Below are positions 10,386-20,947 of a stretch of 64,000 bases of DNA, one piece after another. The DNA is from Ovis canadensis. Taxonomy: Eukaryota > Chordata > Mammalia > Artiodactyla > Bovidae. The notes beneath the pieces were generated by a model. It had not been told where the DNA came from, did not search any database, and saw nothing but the letters and a program-made list of their open reading frames with translations. Where the stretch lies: NCBI RefSeq assembly GCF_042477335.2, contig NC_091245.1, forward strand, positions 230,577,501-230,641,500, in the 5' to 3' direction. Position 1 is the first letter of the stretch. Each line of letters starts with the position of its first letter. The position numbers and the translations under genes are program-made.

Positions 10386-11290
10386 TTCTTTACATTTATT
10401 GGCTAGGCATTTATATATACATATATATATATATATATAAATTTTCAGGCATACAGCATTATGCTTTAACATCTGTATACACTAAAAAGTGATCAACACA
10501 ATAGGCCATGAATCTTGTTACTATGGCTGAAGGAGGTCAGCTGACCTCCTTCAGCCATTTCACCCACTCCCAATCCCCTTCCCTTCCAGTAACCATTAAT
10601 CTGATCTCTGAGTTTGTTTTTGTCTTGTTTGTTCATTTGTTTTATTTTTAGGTTTCACATATGATTGAAATCATATGGTATTTGTCTTTTTCTGTCTGAC
10701 TTATTTCACTTAGAATAACTTCAAGGTCCATCCATGTTGTTGTTAATGGCAGGATTTCATACCTACTTTCTGGCTGAGTAGTATTCTACTGTGTGTGTAT
10801 ACCACATCTTCTTTATTCCTTCATCCATTGATGGACACTTAGGTAGTTTCCATAGCTCGACTATTGTAAATAATGCTGCAATGAACATAGGAATGTATAT
10901 ATCTTTTCAAATGAATGTTTTCGTATTCTTTGGATAAATACCCAGAAGTGGAATGCTAGGCCATATGATAGTTCTATTTTTAATTTTTTGAGAAATCGCC
11001 ATACTGTTTTCTATAGTGGCTGCACCAATTTTCAGTCCTGCCAACCACAGACGAGGGTTCTCTTTTCTCCAAACCCTCTATAACATATGTTATTTCTCGC
11101 TTTTTCAGTAATAGCTGTCCTAACAGGTGTGAAGTGATATCTTATTGTGGTATTGGTTGGTGTTTCCCTGATAATTGGTGACATTGAACATCTTTTCATG
11201 TGCCTGTTGGCCATCTGTATGTCTTCTTGGAAGAAAAAATATCTATTCATATCTGCTGCCTATTTTTTAATTAGATTTTTGTTGTTGTTG
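10386..11290 (-). mobile_element. Older L1 LINE 3' region
   Basis: Blocks such as CTGACTTATTTCACTTAGAA, TCCATCCATGTTGTTGTTAA, GATAAATACCCAGAAGTGGAA, TAGTGGCTGCACCAATTTTC and TCATGTGCCTGTTGGCCATC run in the order of the complement of the L1 ORF2 end and 3' UTR. A (TA)n stretch lies at 10411-10440 and a 36-bp palindrome at 10523-10558. No coding capacity remains. Confidence 0.85.
10523..10558. repeat. Perfect 36-bp palindrome
   Basis: ATGGCTGAAGGAGGTCAG is followed with no spacer by its exact reverse complement CTGACCTCCTTCAGCCAT. The centre is the CAGCTG at 10538-10543. It sits inside the minus-strand L1 remnant. Confidence 0.97.
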
Positions 11291-11980
11291 AGCTTATGAA
11301 TGACTCGGGCATTGTCTCAGCATCCGCAGAAGGCAGGAGGAAAGAGATGTCTCATGAAGCAGGAAAAATTGAGGCACAGCTATGTTGAATGCTATCTGGC
11401 ACTCCAACTTGTAGGAAAAATAACCTTCAATTTAAAGCTATTGCATGAAAATCATACTGACGTTAAAACTTTAGGTACTCAATTTTAGTTGAATCAGGTA
11501 TTTTTGGCCAGAAACTAGCAAAAGCAAATCACCAAAGAGATTATTTCTTGGGATTCAGCCAATCACTTAAGATCTTTAATGCATATGGCTCCTCTCAAGG
11601 GCCATCATTCTCTCCTGTGGTGCTCCTTTGGGAGACTACATAAAAAACTGATTCCACAGCTAGGAAACTCTCTTTCGTGGTTTGGAGGAAAATATGCAAT
11701 ATGCAAAATAGTCATTTATTTTGTAAGTAGCTTTGGCTTCAAAGATATGACTGGTAAAAACAGTAGATAAATCACATTGGAGGGGAAAAAGAAAATAGGT
11801 TATCATTTCCCAAACTGGGCTCCTCTGTATAATAGTGTCTCCGAAATGTTGATTGGTGTTTAGTGAAAAATAAGAGAGGGATCCCTTGTGGCAGTTCTGA
11901 GCAAATTGTCACCCTCTTGGAGATTTGTAATGCACATCAGCACTTTAACGGTTTTGAGAAGACCTGTAGATACTATTTAA
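11291..11980. other. No recognised feature
   Basis: About 690 bases with no nameable repeat; the plus frames at 11300-11488, 11579-11770 and 11863-12063 lack known motifs. Confidence 0.4.
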
Positions 11981-11984
11981 TTCA

Positions 11985-12300
11985 CATATTCAATCAACAA
12001 TACTTGTTGTATATTTCTTGTGTGTCAGGTACTTTCTGGGCTTCCCTGGTGGCTCAGCGGTAAAAGAATTCGCCTGCCAGTGCAGAAGACTGGGTTAGGA
12101 AGATTCCCGTGGAGAAAGAAATGACAATTCATGCCTGAAGAATCCCATGGACAGAGGAGCCTGGCAGGCTACAGCCCATGTCGTCCCAAAGAGTAGAACA
12201 TGACTGAGCGACTAAATACCAACAACAAGTACTTTCTAGGTACTGAGACAGGGTGATCAACTTAGCCCCAGCAGTCCCCCTGCTTACATCTGACTATGCA
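11985..12300 (-). repeat. L2 fragment split by a Bov-tA
   Basis: TTCAATCAACAATACTTGTTG and GTGTGTCAGGTACTTTCT before the SINE, then TAGGTACTGAGACAGGGTGAT after it, read as one L2 3' end in reverse complement. Confidence 0.55.
12038..12228 (+). mobile_element. Bov-tA SINE with TSD
   Basis: Head GGGCTTCCCTGGTGGCTCAG at the start, body through GGACAGAGGAGCCTGGCAGG, end GACTGAGCGACTAAATACC. A 9-bp TSD, GTACTTTCT, lies at 12029-12037 and 12229-12237. It is slightly shortened in the middle. Confidence 0.93.
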
Positions 12301-13060
12301 ATCCTGATGTTAGCGTAATCCACTAACAGGGCTTGTTGCTAAAAATGTCATTTATGAGATGTTGGCTGGGTCTCCCTAAGCTTATGTGAGCCTCCAGCCA
12401 ACAGCACTTGAGGCTTCCTCCCTCTTGAGAATACAAACTTCTTCAGGGAGATGAACTGTGGAGCTGACAAATAACATTGGGTGGGATTTGCCCATAGACT
12501 GTCAACTGTGAAACCGAAGATGAGATGGTAAATGAACTTGGGCTGAAACAAAAAACAAAACCAAAATTTCAGGACAGCTGAATCATCCATCCAGAGGCCC
12601 TGTGGAGACTCCAGGTTTGAGGCAACAGAATGGTATCTTAGGAAACCAGACTCAAGTGGGAGGGCTTGAATCCAAATGTGAGAAAAGCCAACAGTTCTTG
12701 AAATCTTTGAGGCCTGTTTATCATCATTTTTATAAGGCACCTATGACCTTGGCCAAGGGGAAGGAGGGGACTTTTAAGGACAGAAGTGATAGCTGAGAGA
12801 ATGTGGCTACTCGTATGAAATCTTGTATTTTACTAATGATCTCATATTCTGTTCAACAGGGATCAATAGTTGTTTGGCAGCTCTTTTGAAAAAGGATAGC
12901 TAGAAAGATAAAGTCATAGGATCAGTGAAAAGTATGTGTGGCCTTGAAACACAAACTCCCAGATTCTCTGCATAGCTTTGGGAGCAGAGGATAACAGTTG
13001 GGGAAGGGTTACAGGACTGAGTGTCTAGTTATGTGTATTTTCTCATTTTTCCCCTGTGGA
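12301..13060. other. No recognised feature
   Basis: No repeat assigned. The minus frame 12348-12740 (130 codons) has no known domain and no splice context that I can see; treated as chance. Confidence 0.4.
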
Positions 13061-13064
13061 TCTG

Positions 13065-13345
13065 AAAAGACCTTACTCACATCTTCCACATAACTTTTAA
13101 TATATCTGATGACTGTTATCAAATGCCCTGCTCCGCAAAGTCCCATCAGCTTCCCCAGGCTTTTCTTCTTCAGTGTATTTATTCGAACTAAAAAATGACC
13201 TCAATTTCTGTAGCCTTCCCACACAATGATCACTTTTCCAGCCCATTTATCATTTTCATTGATCACCGAAGAATCTCTTGGTTTCCAAACTTATTTAGAA
13301 TCCGGACTTCCCCAGAACTGGTCTATGCAAGTCCATCTGCATCAA
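13065..13345 (-). repeat. Possible CR1/L3-clade LINE fragment
   Basis: Blocks in order, AACTTTTAATATATCTGATG, ACTGTTATCAAATGCCCTG, CCAGGCTTTTCTTCTTCAG and CTTCCCCAGAACTGGTC, resemble the reverse complement of the conserved 3' part of CR1-type LINEs. Divergence is high and the call rests on recalled consensus, so it is tentative. Confidence 0.4.
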
Positions 13346-13677
13346 GAGGCACTCTTCTGTCAAAGCCCAGGGCCTGGGTGGACTCCAAACCCCACTTGAG
13401 ATGTGGTGTTAGAGGTGAGAAGATGTGCTTCCAGGGGATGATATTTATTTTACACACATCTCTAAAAATAACTGCTAGTTTCTTGCTTGAAAAAGGATGT
13501 TCAATCAACACATGGTTATATTTACACGTCAAATTTTCATCAGCCTTTTCACAATGGCCTTTCAAGGGAAAAGACTGATGGGAACTTTTGAACACTAGGA
13601 CCTCATTTCTTTCTGAGGGTCTTCTGAGGATGGAGCCCAGGCAGACCCAGAACACTATGCTCCTGAATCATTACTTT
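13346..13677. other. No recognised feature
   Basis: Two overlapping frames (13195-13578 plus, 13323-13655 minus) occupy it, neither with a known motif. Confidence 0.35.
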
Positions 13678-13840
13678 ATGGGACGACCCTGTGGGTTCAG
13701 TGATTGAGAATCCACCTTGCAATGAAGGAGACATGGGTTCCATCCCTGGTCAGGAACTAAGATTCCCACATGCTATGGGGCAACTAGAAAGCCCATGAGC
13801 CACAGCAAAGACTCAGCACAACCCCACCCCACCCCTCAAA
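13678..13840 (+). mobile_element. CHR/ART2-type SINE
   Basis: Degraded head GGGACGACCCTGTGGGTTCAG, then ACATGGGTTCCATCCCTGG and AGGAACTAAGATTCCCACAT, and a CAACCCCACCCC tail. Directly followed by a second, longer SINE of the same class. Confidence 0.8.
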
Positions 13841-14205
13841 AGATTTCCTTGGTGGTGCAGTAGATAGGAGTCCCAATTTATCTACTGCCAATGCAGGAGG
13901 CGAGGGTTCGGTCCCTGGTCTGGGAAGATTCCATGTGCTGCCGATTGGCTGGGTCATTGCGAAACAGCTGTTAAGCTCAAATTCTGGAGCCTGCAAGCTG
14001 CAACTACTGAGCCCAAAGCGCTGGAGCTATCAAAGCCTTAGTGGCTGGAGCCTGTGCTCCATAGCAGGGAAAGCCGCAAGGATGAGAGCCTCCCGCACTG
14101 CAACAAAGAGTGGTCCCCCTCTCGCCGTAACTAGAGAAAACCCGTGCACAGCAGTGAAGACACGGTGCAGTCAGAAATAAAATTGGAAAAAAAAAAAAAA
14201 GGAAT
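13841..14205 (+). mobile_element. Long CHR (CHRL-type) SINE
   Basis: Head GATTTCCTTGGTGGTGCAGT, B-box GAGGGTTCGGTCCCTGG, the long tail with GCAACTACTGAGCCCAAAGC and CCGTAACTAGAGAAAACCCG, ending in TAAAATTGG and about 14 A. The frames at 13935-14180 and 14004-14273 are translations of this element. Confidence 0.88.
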
Positions 14206-15019
14206 TCTCTCTTTCTGTCTTGGAGACCTGCCTCATGAAACCCTCCTTCCTGCAGAGCAAGAGGAAATTCCACTCACCCTGACTCCACTCACATTTGTGG
14301 GATTTTTCATTTTCCTCTTTCCGAGGTAACTGTCTTTCTTCCAACCAACCCACTCTGTGTTGGCACCTCTTCTTTATTTTGGTTTCTGAGATCAGTGCGG
14401 GTCCTGCTCTCACAGGGGGCCCCACCCCCACCCCATGAGCTCACAGGGCTCCGCCTCTCTCACTTCTCTCACCGTTACTGCTAAGCCCTGTGGGGTTTTT
14501 AAACCTTCAGTGTTGAGTAACGAGACTCTGTCAGGGTGGTTTGTTGTGAGAGTAATGCTGTTTCTGGAGAAAAGGCTCAGTATTTTGGTCTTGCTATTCA
14601 TACCTGCTTGAGGCCAAGAGAAAATGAAAGTTTGTGTTTACCCTTTTATGAGAAATGCCCACAAACGCCTCAAACCTCTTCCTCAAAGGCCCCGCTCTGG
14701 TTCCCTCTGGTGTTCACTTTCGAGAGGGAGTCCCTGACCTTTACGGAACTGGCTTCAGTGAAGAGCTTCTACCCTTTGAACATGAGTCAGGAGTCTCATT
14801 TTCCAAGAGCTCCAGCTGACTGAGATCTCTGAATCCCTCTTTAGAATTCAGCCCAGTCAGGTCCCAGGGCTTCTCAGTCTTAGTCGAAACGTCCAACCTT
14901 TACTCAAGCCAGAGCTTTGACCCTCCTCCCTGTGGAAGCCGGGTCTTCAAACAAAGCCTTTCTGAGGAAGTGACATATGAGCTGAAGGGCCAGATCACTT
15001 GAATCACAGCCAGAGGAAT
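14206..15019. other. No recognised feature
   Basis: About 800 bases, moderately GC-balanced, without a nameable repeat. Frame 14536-14823 (95 codons) and neighbours lack known domains. Confidence 0.4.
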
Positions 15020-15251
15020 GACGAAAGTTAGCCAGACATACTCTTGCTTACATAAAATCAAATCAAGGCCTCCATTGTCTTCATAAATCCAGCTTTGACC
15101 TTGGCCTACAGCTCTCTGTAATCTCTCCAGCCTTTCTTCACATTCCATGACCATCCTTTCCACATATTTTTCACAACATGATTTCTCAAAAGCCAAGGGC
15201 TTCCTCTCGTGAAGGCCTCTGCATATATTCTTCTCTCTACCTCGAATACTT

Positions 15252-15579
15252 TAAAAAAGAGATTTATTTATTTTCTGGCTGTGGTGAGTCTTCATTGCTG
15301 CATGTGGGCTTTTTCGAGTTGTGGTGAGGGGGGGCTACTCTTCTTTGTGGTGCAAAGGCTTCTCATTGTAGTGACTTCTCTTGTTGAGGAGCACAGGCTC
15401 TACAGCACGAGGGTTCAGTACTTATGACTCCCGAACTCTAGAGCAAAGGATCAGGACTTGTACGGGGCACGGGCTTTGTTGCTCTGTGGCATGTGAGATC
15501 TTCCAGGAGCAGAGAATGAACCTGTTTCCCCTGCATGAGCAGGCAGATTCTTAAACCATTAAATCACTAGAGAAGCCCC
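15252..15579 (-). mobile_element. Long CHR (CHRL-type) SINE
   Basis: Minus-oriented: GATTTATTTATTTTCTGGCT at its tail side and the head complement TTAAATCACTAGAGAAGCCCC at the other. Flanks TCGAATACTTT (15241-15251) and TCAAATACATT (15580-15590) are a probable TSD within the L2. Confidence 0.8.
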
Positions 15580-16887
15580 TCAAATACATTTTCACCCATT
15601 TCTCCTTCCTTTTACTTCTGCTTAATTCAGTTCAGTTTAGTTCAATCGCTCAGTCGTGTCTGACTCTGCAACCCCATGGACTGCAGCACGTCAGGCCTCC
15701 CTGTCCATCACCAACTCCTGGAACTTACTCAAACTCATGTACATTGAGTTAGTGATGCCATCCAACCATTTCATCCTCTGTCGTCCCCTTCTCCTCCAGC
15801 CTTCAATCTTTCCCAGCATCAGGATCTTTTCCAGTGAGTCAGTTCTTCGTATCAGGTGGCCAACGTATTGGAGTTTTAGCTTCAGCATCATTCTTCCAAA
15901 GAAATCCCAGGGCTGATCTCCTTCAGAATGGACTGGTTGGATCTCCTTGCAGTCCAAGGGACTCTGAAGAGTCTTCTCCAACACCACAGTTCAAAAGCAT
16001 CAATTCTTTGGTGTTCAGCTTTCTTTATAGGCCAACTCTCACATTCATACACAACTACTGGAAAAACCATAGCTTTGGCTAGACAGACCTTTGTTGGCAA
16101 AGTAATGTCTCTGCTTTTTAATATGCTGTCTAGATTGGTCATAACTTTCCTTCCAAGGAGAAAGCATCTTTTAATTTCATGGCTGCAATCATCATCTGTA
16201 GTGATTTTGGAGCCCCCCAAAATAAAGTCAGCCACTGTTTCCACTATTTCCCCATCTATTTGCCATGAAGTGATGGGACTAGATCACTAGATGCCATGAT
16301 CTTTATTTTCTCGATGTTGAGTTTTCACTCTCTTCTTTCACTTTCATCAAGATGCTCTAGCTCTTCTTCACTTTCTGCCATAAGGGTGGTGTCATTTGCA
16401 TATCTGAGGTTATTGATCTTTCTCCCAGCAATCTTGATTCCGGCTTGTGCTTCCTCCAGCCCAGCGTTTCTCATGATGTACTCTGCATATAAGTTAAGTA
16501 AGCAGAGTGACAATATACAGCCTTGATGTACTCCTTTCCCGATTTGGAACTAGTCTGTTATTCCATGTCCAGTTGTAACCATTGCTTCTTGACCTGCATA
16601 CAGATTTCTCAGGAGGCAAGTCAAGTGCTCTGGTATTCCCATCTCTTTCAGAATTTTCCACAGTTTATAGTGATCCACACAGTCAAAGGCTTTGGCGTAG
16701 CCAATAAAGCAAAAGTAGATATTTTTATGGAACTCTCTTGCTTTTTCAATGATCCAGCAGATGTTGGCAATTTGGTCTCAGGTTCCTCTGCCTTTTCTAA
16801 ATCCAGCTTGAACATCTGGAAGTTCATGGTTCACGTACTGTTGAAGCCTGGCTTGGAGAATTTTGAGCATTACTTTACTAGCATGTG

Positions 16888-16980
16888 CTGCTGCTGCTGC
16901 TAAGTCGCTTCAGTCATGTCCGACTCTGTGAGACCCCATAGACGGGGGCCCACTGTCTCTGGGATTCTCCAGGCAAGAAC
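16888..16980 (-). mobile_element. BOV-A2 fragment inside BovB
   Basis: GCTGCTGCTGCTAAGTCGCT followed by TCAGTCATGTCCGACTCTG and GGGATTCTCCAGGCAAGAAC. Flanked by ACTAGCATGTG (16877-16887) and ACTAGCGTGTG (16981-16991), 10 of 11 identical, so the edges are exact. Confidence 0.92.
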
Positions 16981-17900
16981 ACTAGCGTGTGAGATAAGGG
17001 CAATTGTGCAATAGTTTGAGCCTTCTTTGGCATTGCCTTTCTTTGGGATTGGAATGAACACTGACCTTTTCCAGTCCTGTGGCCACTGTTGAGTTTTCCA
17101 AATATGTTGGCATATTGAGTGCAGCACTTTCACAGCATCATCTTTTGGGATTTGAAATAGCTCAACTGGAATTTCATCACCTCCTTTTGCTTTGTTCGTC
17201 ATGATGCCCACTTGACTTTGCATTCCAGGATGTCTGGCTCTAGGTGAGTGATCATACCATCATGATTATCTGCGTCGTGAAGATCTTTCTTGTATAGTTC
17301 TGTGTATTCTTGCCACCTCTTCTTAATATCTGTTGCTTCTATTAGGTCCATACCATTTCTGTCCTTTATTGTGCCCATCTTTGCATGATATATTCCCTTG
17401 GTAGCTCTAATTTTCTTGAAGAGATCTATACTCTTTCCCATTCTATTTTTCTCCTCTATTTCTTTGCACTGATTATTGAGGAAGGCTTTCTTTATCTCCT
17501 TGCTATTCTTTGGAACTTTGCATTCAAATGGGTATATCTTTTCTTTTCTCCTTTGCTTTTCACTTCTGTTCTTTTCACAGCTATTTGTAAGACTTCCTCA
17601 GACAGCCATTTTGCCTTTTTGCATTTCTTTATCTTGAGGATGGTCTTGATCCCTGCCTTCTGTACAATGTCACGAACCTCCGTCCACAGTTCTTCAGGTA
17701 CTCTGTCTATCAGATCTAATCCCTTGAATCTATTTGTCACTCTGTATAATCATAAGGGATTTTATTTAGGCCATACCTGAATGGTTGAGTGGTTTTCCCT
17801 ACTTTCTTCAATTTAAGTCTGAATTTGGCAATAAGGAGTTCATGATCTGAGCCAGTCAGCTCCCCAGTCTTGTTTTTGCTGGCTGTATAGAGCTTCTCCA

Positions 17901-19027
17901 CTGGATCATCGAAAAAGCAAGAGAGTTCCAGAAAATAAAAACATCTATTTCTCCTTTATTGACTATGCCAAAGCCTTTCCAATAAACTGTGCAAAATTCT
18001 GAAAGAGATGGGAATACCAGACCACCTGACCTGCCTCTTGGGAAACCTGTATGCAGGTCAGGAAGCAACAGTTAGAACTGGACATGGAACAACAGACTGG
18101 TTCCAAATAGGGAAAGGAGTACATCAAGGCTATATATTGTTACCCTGCTTATTTAACTTATATGCAGAGTACATCATGAGAAATGCTAGACTGGAGGAAG
18201 CACAAGCTAGAATCAAGATTGCCGGGAGAAAGATCAATAACCTCAGATATGCAAATGACACCACCCTTATGGCAGAAAGTGAAGAAGAACTAAAGAGTCT
18301 CTTGATGAAAGTGAAAGAGGAGAGTGAAAAAGTTTTCTTAAAACTCAACATTCAGAAAACTAAGATCACGGCATCTGGTCCCATCATTTCATGGCAAATA
18401 GATGGGGAAACAGTGGAAACAGTGGGTGACTTTATTTTGGGGGGCTCCAAAATCACTGCAAATGGTGATTGCAGCCGTGAAATTAAAAGATGCTTGCTTC
18501 TTGGAAGGAAAGTTATGGCCAACCTAGTCAGCGTATTAAAAAGCAGAGACATTACTTTGCCAACAAAGGTCCATCTAGTCAAGGCTATGGTTTTTCCAGT
18601 GGTCATGTATGGATGTGAGAGTTGGACTGTGAAGAAAGCTGAGCACCAAAGAATTGATGCTTTTGAACTGTGTTGTTGAAGAAGACTCTTGAGAGTCCCT
18701 TGGACTGCAAAGAGATCGTACCAGTCCATCCTAAAGGAGATCAGTCCTGGGTGTTCATTGGAGGGACTGATGTTGAAGCTAAAACTCCAGTACTTTGGCC
18801 ACCTGATGCGAAGAGCTGACTCATTTGAAAAGATCCTGATGCTGGGAAAGATTGAGGGCAGGAGGAGAAAGGGATGACAGAGGATGAGATGGTTGTATGG
18901 TATCACCGACACAATGGACATGAGTCTGAGTGAACTCTGGGAGTTGGTGATGGACAGAGAGGCCTGGCATGCTGCAGTTCATGGGGTTGCAAAGAGTTGG
19001 ACATGACTGAGCAACTGAACTGAACCA
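17901..19027 (+). mobile_element. BovB LINE (inner, antisense to its host BovB)
   Basis: A 5'-truncated 1127-bp plus-strand copy, bounded by a perfect 14-bp TSD, ATAGAGCTTCTCCA, at 17887-17900 and 19028-19041. Frame 18008-18679 (223 codons) covers the end of the reverse-transcriptase core (KGVHQGYILLPCLFNLYAEY) and the C-terminal part ([17 protein letters not shown]). The motif reads YAND (LRYANDTTLMAE), as in the outer copy. A stop after FELCC and a stop in RRRKG end the frames. Confidence 0.95.
18008..18679 (+). pseudogene. BovB reverse-transcriptase remnant
   Basis: Longest plus-strand open stretch of the inner BovB, 223 codons. In order: IPDHLTCLLGNLYAGQEATV, GTTDWFQIGKGVHQGYILLP (RT motif B region), RYANDTTLMAE (RT catalytic motif with the second Asp replaced), [20 protein letters not shown] and the [13 protein letters not shown] region. 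RTE-clade polymerases are about 1000 residues, so this is roughly the C-terminal fifth to quarter. The endonuclease and RT motif A are missing, so it is non-functional. Confidence 0.9.
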
Positions 19028-19288
19028 ATAGAGCTTCTCCAACTTTGGCTGCAAAGAATGTAATCAACCTGATTTCAGTGTTGACCATCTGATGATGTCC
19101 ATGTGTAGAGGCTTCTCTTCTGTTGTTGGAAGAGGGTGTTTGCCATGACCAGTGCATTCTCTTAGCAAAACTCTGTTGGCCTTTGACCTACTTCATTCTG
19201 TACTCCAAAGCCAAATTTGCCTGTTACTCCAGGTATTTCTTGATTTCCTACTTTTGCATTCCAGTCCCCTATAAGAAAAGGACATGTT

Positions 19289-19319
19289 GAGCTTCCTTGG
19301 TGGCTCAAATGTTAAAGAA
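19289..19319 (+). repeat. Bov-tA head scrap at BovB 5' junction
   Basis: GAGCTTCCTTGGTGGCTCAA followed by ATGTTAAAGAAT is the first 31 bases of a Bov-tA, lying between the truncated BovB 5' end and the resumed L2. The flanking TCTGCTTA duplication encloses the BovB and this scrap together. Confidence 0.65.
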
Positions 19320-19580
19320 TCTGCTTAGTTAACCTTTGCTAATTCTTCAGATCTTAGAATAGATATTTCTTCTTTCAGGAAGACTTCCCTGACCACCCAG
19401 TTGGAGCTATGTTTCTGTAGCCCTGTACTTGTTAGACCTTGTGATTGCTAACCCACTGGACTGTGAATTCCTTAAAGGCAGGGGTCATATTTGCCTTATT
19501 CACTCCTTGATCTCTGACACTGAGCACAATGTCTGGCACATAGTAAAGGCTCTGTAAGTATGGGAACAACGATGGCTTGA

Positions 19581-20387
19581 AAGCAATTGTGAGATCCTGA
19601 AAGCAGCTGCAGAGTTTGGAGCCTTTTCAGACCAGTTTCCCTATGCTGCAGGAGTATGAGTGGTGCTGATACTGATGCATCTGGGACATGGAAACCTCAG
19701 CACCGAGGAAACCAAAGTCTGTTCCTCTCTGGCAGCAGGAAGGAGCTGTGAACATGTACTGATGTGGGGGAAGAGAGTGTCTCTGCAAGCACGAATTGAG
19801 GCTGGCAGGCTTGAGGCCTCTATCTGGATGCCACAGGTCTGCTCTTCTCAGGGCCAGCTGGAGTGCTTTGCCTGGCAGCCCGCTGCAGGGGGCTTTGATG
19901 CCACATTTCACAAGCTGCCTGGATCCAATCAGCAGATCTGTCTCAACACATCTGTTGACGTTCTTCCTCTGAAATATCAGCCCTCACTGAATACTGATGA
20001 TTTGTCCTTTCAAAGTCAGGTCAAGGGCAAAGGAGGCCAAAGGATTTGAGAGAGAAGGGTGGAGAGGGCTTAGCTGGGAGGGAGGCCAGAGGTACTGTTT
20101 GCTTGGTTTCCATTGCCTTGGGGCTTTTCTTTGTGACCAGAGATGCTGGGAAACCAACCACTTCAGCCTGATAAGGGTTGGAAAAATAGAGGACAAACTC
20201 CTCTCTGGTGTGTCCTCAGAGTTGCCACTGATAGCATCTCTGCTGTCTTACTCAAGACAGGGCCGGATCTGGCCTGCCAGATGATTGGGGGACCATCCTC
20301 ATCGATGTGGGGAGAAGGCTTGCAGCCTGGCAGAGGGGCCAGCATCCTACTCTCTGCTCAGTGAGGCAGGTTCAGAGTGTGGATGCT
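19581..20387. other. Repeat-free stretch, no gene recognised
   Basis: About 800 bases without an identifiable repeat. The plus frame 19660-20049 (129 codons) is the longest non-repeat frame in this part but shows no known domain, signal peptide or splice-supported limits. Confidence 0.4.
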
Positions 20388-20451
20388 GAAGCTAGACTAT
20401 CTGGGTGTGAAGACAAGCTCTGCCGTTTCTTCCTGGCTATGTGATCTTAGG

Positions 20452-20660
20452 GCTTCCCTTGTGGCTTGGTGGTAAAGAATCTGTCAGCCAATGTAGAAGA
20501 CGCAAGAGACGCGGGTTTAATCCCTGGGTCAGGAAGATTCCCTGGAGTAGGAAATGGGAACCCACTCTAGTATTCCTGCCTGGGAAATCCCATGGTCAGA
20601 GGAGCCTGGTGGGCTACAGTCCACGGCGTTGCAAAGAGTCAGACGCGACTGAGCACAAAC
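20452..20660 (+). mobile_element. Bov-tA SINE with 13-bp TSD
   Basis: Head GCTTCCCTTGTGGCTTGGTG, body GGAAGATTCCCTGGAGTAGG, end CAGACGCGACTGAGCACAAAC. TSD ATGTGATCTTAGG at 20439-20451 and 20661-20673 is perfect; the element lies in the MIR. Confidence 0.95.
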
Positions 20661-20947
20661 ATGTGATCTTAGGTACATTACTTAAAAGTTCATTTTTGTT
20701 TTGTACCTATTCCACGTTTTATCTTCCATCTTCCTAACATACATTTTATCTTGTATTATGTATAAAAATATGGAATGCTTCAAGAATTTTCATGTCATCC
20801 TTGCACAGGCGCCATGATAATCTACTCTGTATCTGAACAGAGCAGGACCTGATGGTCCTTGCAGCCCCTCTATGTCCTCTGCCTGCCTTTTGTGGTGGAA
20901 AACTTTAGCCAAAGAGTTAGTTTAATCAGAGAAATGAGGACATGTAG

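Larger units (their letters stand above)
15628..19288 (-). mobile_element. BovB LINE (outer element), interrupted
   Basis: Minus-strand BovB missing only its 5' part. The 3' end is at 15628 (TTCAG units) and it runs through the C-terminal region (minus frames 15691-15987, 15888-16244), the reverse-transcriptase core (16325-16513, 16900-17223) and the connecting region to the endonuclease (17199-17441, 17492-17740). The frame is broken many times. The catalytic motif reads YAND instead of YADD at about 16390-16400. It is interrupted by a BOV-A2 piece at 16888-16980 and by an antisense BovB at 17901-19027. TSD-like flanks are TCTGCTTAATT (15617-15627) and TCTGCTTAGTT (19320-19330). Confidence 0.92.
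15020..19580 (+). repeat. L2 LINE, split by CHR and by a BovB complex
   Basis: Left parts 15020-15251 and 15580-15627 resemble the L2 stretch before the 'ggaatgctcttcccc' region. After the BovB complex, 19331-19580 continues with GACTTCCCTGACCACCCAG, CTGTGAATTCCTTAAAGGCA and TGTCTGGCACATAGTAAAGG, the L2 3' end. The pieces are collinear once the inserts are removed. Confidence 0.6.
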
